Made by a program: the position numbers and the translations under genes. The notes under the pieces were generated by a model. That model saw only the letters and a list, made by a program, of their open reading frames with translations. It was not told where the DNA came from and searched no databases. From Candidatus Woesearchaeota archaeon (GTDB taxonomy: Archaea; Nanobdellota; Nanobdellia; Woesearchaeales; JACRKL01), in NCBI GenBank assembly GCA_016219795.1, contig JACRKK010000033.1:1-7597 (forward strand): a stretch of DNA of 7,597 nucleotides, written 5' to 3'. Within the stretch, counting starts at the first letter, position 1; each line of letters opens with the position of its first letter. Shown here piece after piece: positions 6,645 to 7,597 of the stretch.

Positions 6645-6657
6645 GGTTCGAATCCCA
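6645..6657 (+). repeat. Direct repeat of the tRNA-Trp T-arm
   Basis: GGTTCGAATCCCA is an exact 13-base copy of 6613-6625 inside the tRNA, 32 bases downstream. No matching T-stem, anticodon arm or acceptor surrounds it, so it is not a second tRNA. Lying between a tRNA 3' end and an integrase gene, it could be an attachment-site remnant. Confidence 0.5.
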
Positions 6658-6671
6658 ACCAAAACCGTGGG

Positions 6672-6699
6672 CGACTGATAGTCGTACAAGCTTTAAAAA
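6672..6699 (+). promoter_or_regulatory. Recombinase promoter with adjoining palindrome
   Basis: CTTTAAAAA (6691-6699), preceded by BRE-like TACAAG, is centred about 28 bases before the ATG at 6723, consistent with a leaderless archaeal mRNA; no ribosome binding site is visible. The palindrome CGACT-GAT-AGTCG (6672-6684) sits just upstream of the BRE, where a regulator could act. Confidence 0.55.
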
Positions 6700-6722
6700 A
6701 AACATGCTCTCTCTGAACCACC

Positions 6723-7472
6723 ATGGCAGAGAACGACATCTATAACAACGAAAAGAAATACTTTACCTTTAGGGACACTATTGAGTCCTACTGTAAGCCG
6801 CCAGAACTTCAGGAGAGGAAACGCAAGTACTGGATTAAACACCAAGGCAATGTCGAGCATTTCAGACTCCTCTTTAGGAAGCTGGAAGCACGGGACACTT
6901 CCTACATTCACCGGCTACGGCTGAGCAGAATCCTTCTTATTGTTACCCATATCCTGGATAAAGACCTAGCCAAAGCCACGAGGGAAGATATAGATAAAAC
7001 CATGGTCTTTGCCCATACAGTCAATAAAACCGTTAGCTCCAAACAGAAGTTTGTAAGGGATGTCCGCTTTCTTTGGAAACTGCTGTTTCCTGAAATGGAT
7101 GAAAAGGGGAGGATAGATGAAGGCCTTACACCCTATGCCGTTAGACACCTCTCTGCGAAGATTGATAAAAGCAAACAAAAACTCAGAGGAGATAAATTCT
7201 CTCTCAGCGAATTTGAGCAGTTAGTCCAAAGCTTTGCTGATGATCCACGTATGCAGGCGATTATAACTATTGCCCTCGAGAGCTTAGGACGCCCCCAGGA
7301 GCTCTTGCACCGTCGGATAAAGGATGTAGAATTGCATGACAATTACGGTAAAATCTACATTTCGTCTCATGGTAAGGAAGGGACAGGATTTTTACGCATC
7401 ATGGATAGCTATTTCTACCTGTCTCAATGGTTGAATAAGCATCCGTTTAAACAGAATCCGGCATTGTATTAA
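6723..7472 (+). pseudogene. Tyrosine recombinase (integrase), C-terminally truncated
   Basis: The 249-residue product begins with a helical core-binding (SAM-like) region at about 33-140, then enters the catalytic domain near residue 155. The first catalytic arginine is R190 in the motif LGRPQELL, and the beta-hairpin lysine is probably K218 in SSHGKEGTG. Translation stops at residue 249 (NPALY), before the HxxR motif and the nucleophilic tyrosine that every active family member needs; none is found in the other frames of the remaining sequence. Full-length relatives usually run to about 300-400 residues. The gene lies 88 bases after tRNA-Trp on the same strand, the usual place for an integrase that used the tRNA as attachment site. 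An insertion at the truncation point, with the rest of the gene outside the window, is possible. The family call is firm; loss of activity is inferred. Confidence 0.8.
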
Positions 7473-7481
7473 CTAAGATAC

Positions 7482-7490
7482 TTTAATATA
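7482..7490 (+). promoter_or_regulatory. TATA box of the partial zinc-ribbon gene
   Basis: TTTAATATA lies ten bases after the recombinase stop codon and about 45 bases before the next ATG. Transcription starting about 25 bases downstream would give a leader of roughly 20 bases that begins at a hairpin (7510-7531). Confidence 0.5.
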
Positions 7491-7509
7491 GTAGTTCTTC
7501 TTTTCTCTT

Positions 7510-7531
7510 GGTTGACAGAGGTGTATCAACC
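7510..7531 (+). repeat. Hairpin with the ribosome site in its loop
   Basis: GGTTGA (7510-7515) pairs with TCAACC (7526-7531) around a ten-base loop that holds GAGGTG (7518-7523), a good Shine-Dalgarno sequence eight bases from the ATG. The right arm abuts the start codon. Confidence 0.5.
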
Positions 7532-7597
7532 ATGGCGAGACCAAAAGGAAAAATAAAAGTTGTTTGTCAGAACAAGTCCTGTGAACTTTTCCGGAAA
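7532..7597 (+). CDS. Zinc-ribbon-like protein, N terminus only (possible IS1-type transposase)
   Basis: Twenty-two codons are visible before the window ends. They begin MARPKGKIKVVC and contain a C-x4-C pair (CQNKSC, residues 12-17) that looks like the first half of a zinc ribbon. The start has a good ribosome site (GAGGTG, eight bases upstream) and its own TATA box. Archaeal IS1-like transposases often begin with a short basic segment and a zinc ribbon of this kind, and a transposon here would explain the broken recombinase next to it. Other zinc-ribbon DNA-binding proteins are equally possible from so little sequence. Confidence 0.5.
   Translation, partial: MARPKGKIKVVCQNKSCELFRK

Noticed and set aside
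6641..6665. A second tRNA after tRNA-Trp
   Set aside because: Only the T-loop core is present; the T-stem does not pair beyond two bases and no other arms exist.
6723..7472. SSV-type integrase split by integration into the tRNA
   Set aside because: In that type the attachment site lies within the integrase gene so a fragment overlaps the tRNA; here the gene starts 88 bases after the tRNA with its own promoter.

Overview
The window looks archaeal. Candidate promoters are BRE-plus-TATA boxes about 25-45 bases upstream of starts, T-runs follow genes, the tRNA-Trp gene has an intron at 37/38 and no encoded CCA, and one surface protein carries a PGF-pre-PGF-like domain. A DPANN-type lineage (for example Woesearchaeota-like) would fit the large surface proteins and the integrase type, but nothing seen here fixes the phylum.

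Positions 1-6043 hold three co-oriented genes for cell-surface proteins. The first (open at its 5' end) is a string of invasin-type Ig-like (Big-1) repeats, two PKD domains and a terminal CARDB-like domain, with no membrane anchor. The second is a single-pass protein with a signal peptide, three beta-sandwich domains (one shared with the end of the first protein) and a C-terminal membrane helix. The third is a 944-residue protein with a signal peptide, about seven membrane helices, loops dense in N-glycosylation sequons, a PGF-pre-PGF-like domain and a cadherin-like domain. Together they look like a cell-envelope or adhesion cluster; no biochemical role can be assigned. Genes 2 and 3 each have a plausible promoter.

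Positions 6044-6475 contain no convincing gene. Instead there is a GC-rich block (about 6077-6297) that folds on paper into a closed multibranched structure, then a 58-base inverted repeat at 6359-6416.

Positions 6476-7597 begin with tRNA-Trp(CCA), split by an 86-base intron with C/D-guide-like features. Next come a 13-base repeat of the tRNA T-arm, a tyrosine recombinase gene that lacks its C-terminal catalytic residues, and the first 22 codons of a zinc-ribbon-like protein that may be an IS1-type transposase. This end reads as the edge of a decayed integrative element at a tRNA gene. The two most unusual items are the tRNA intron and the GC-rich structured element.
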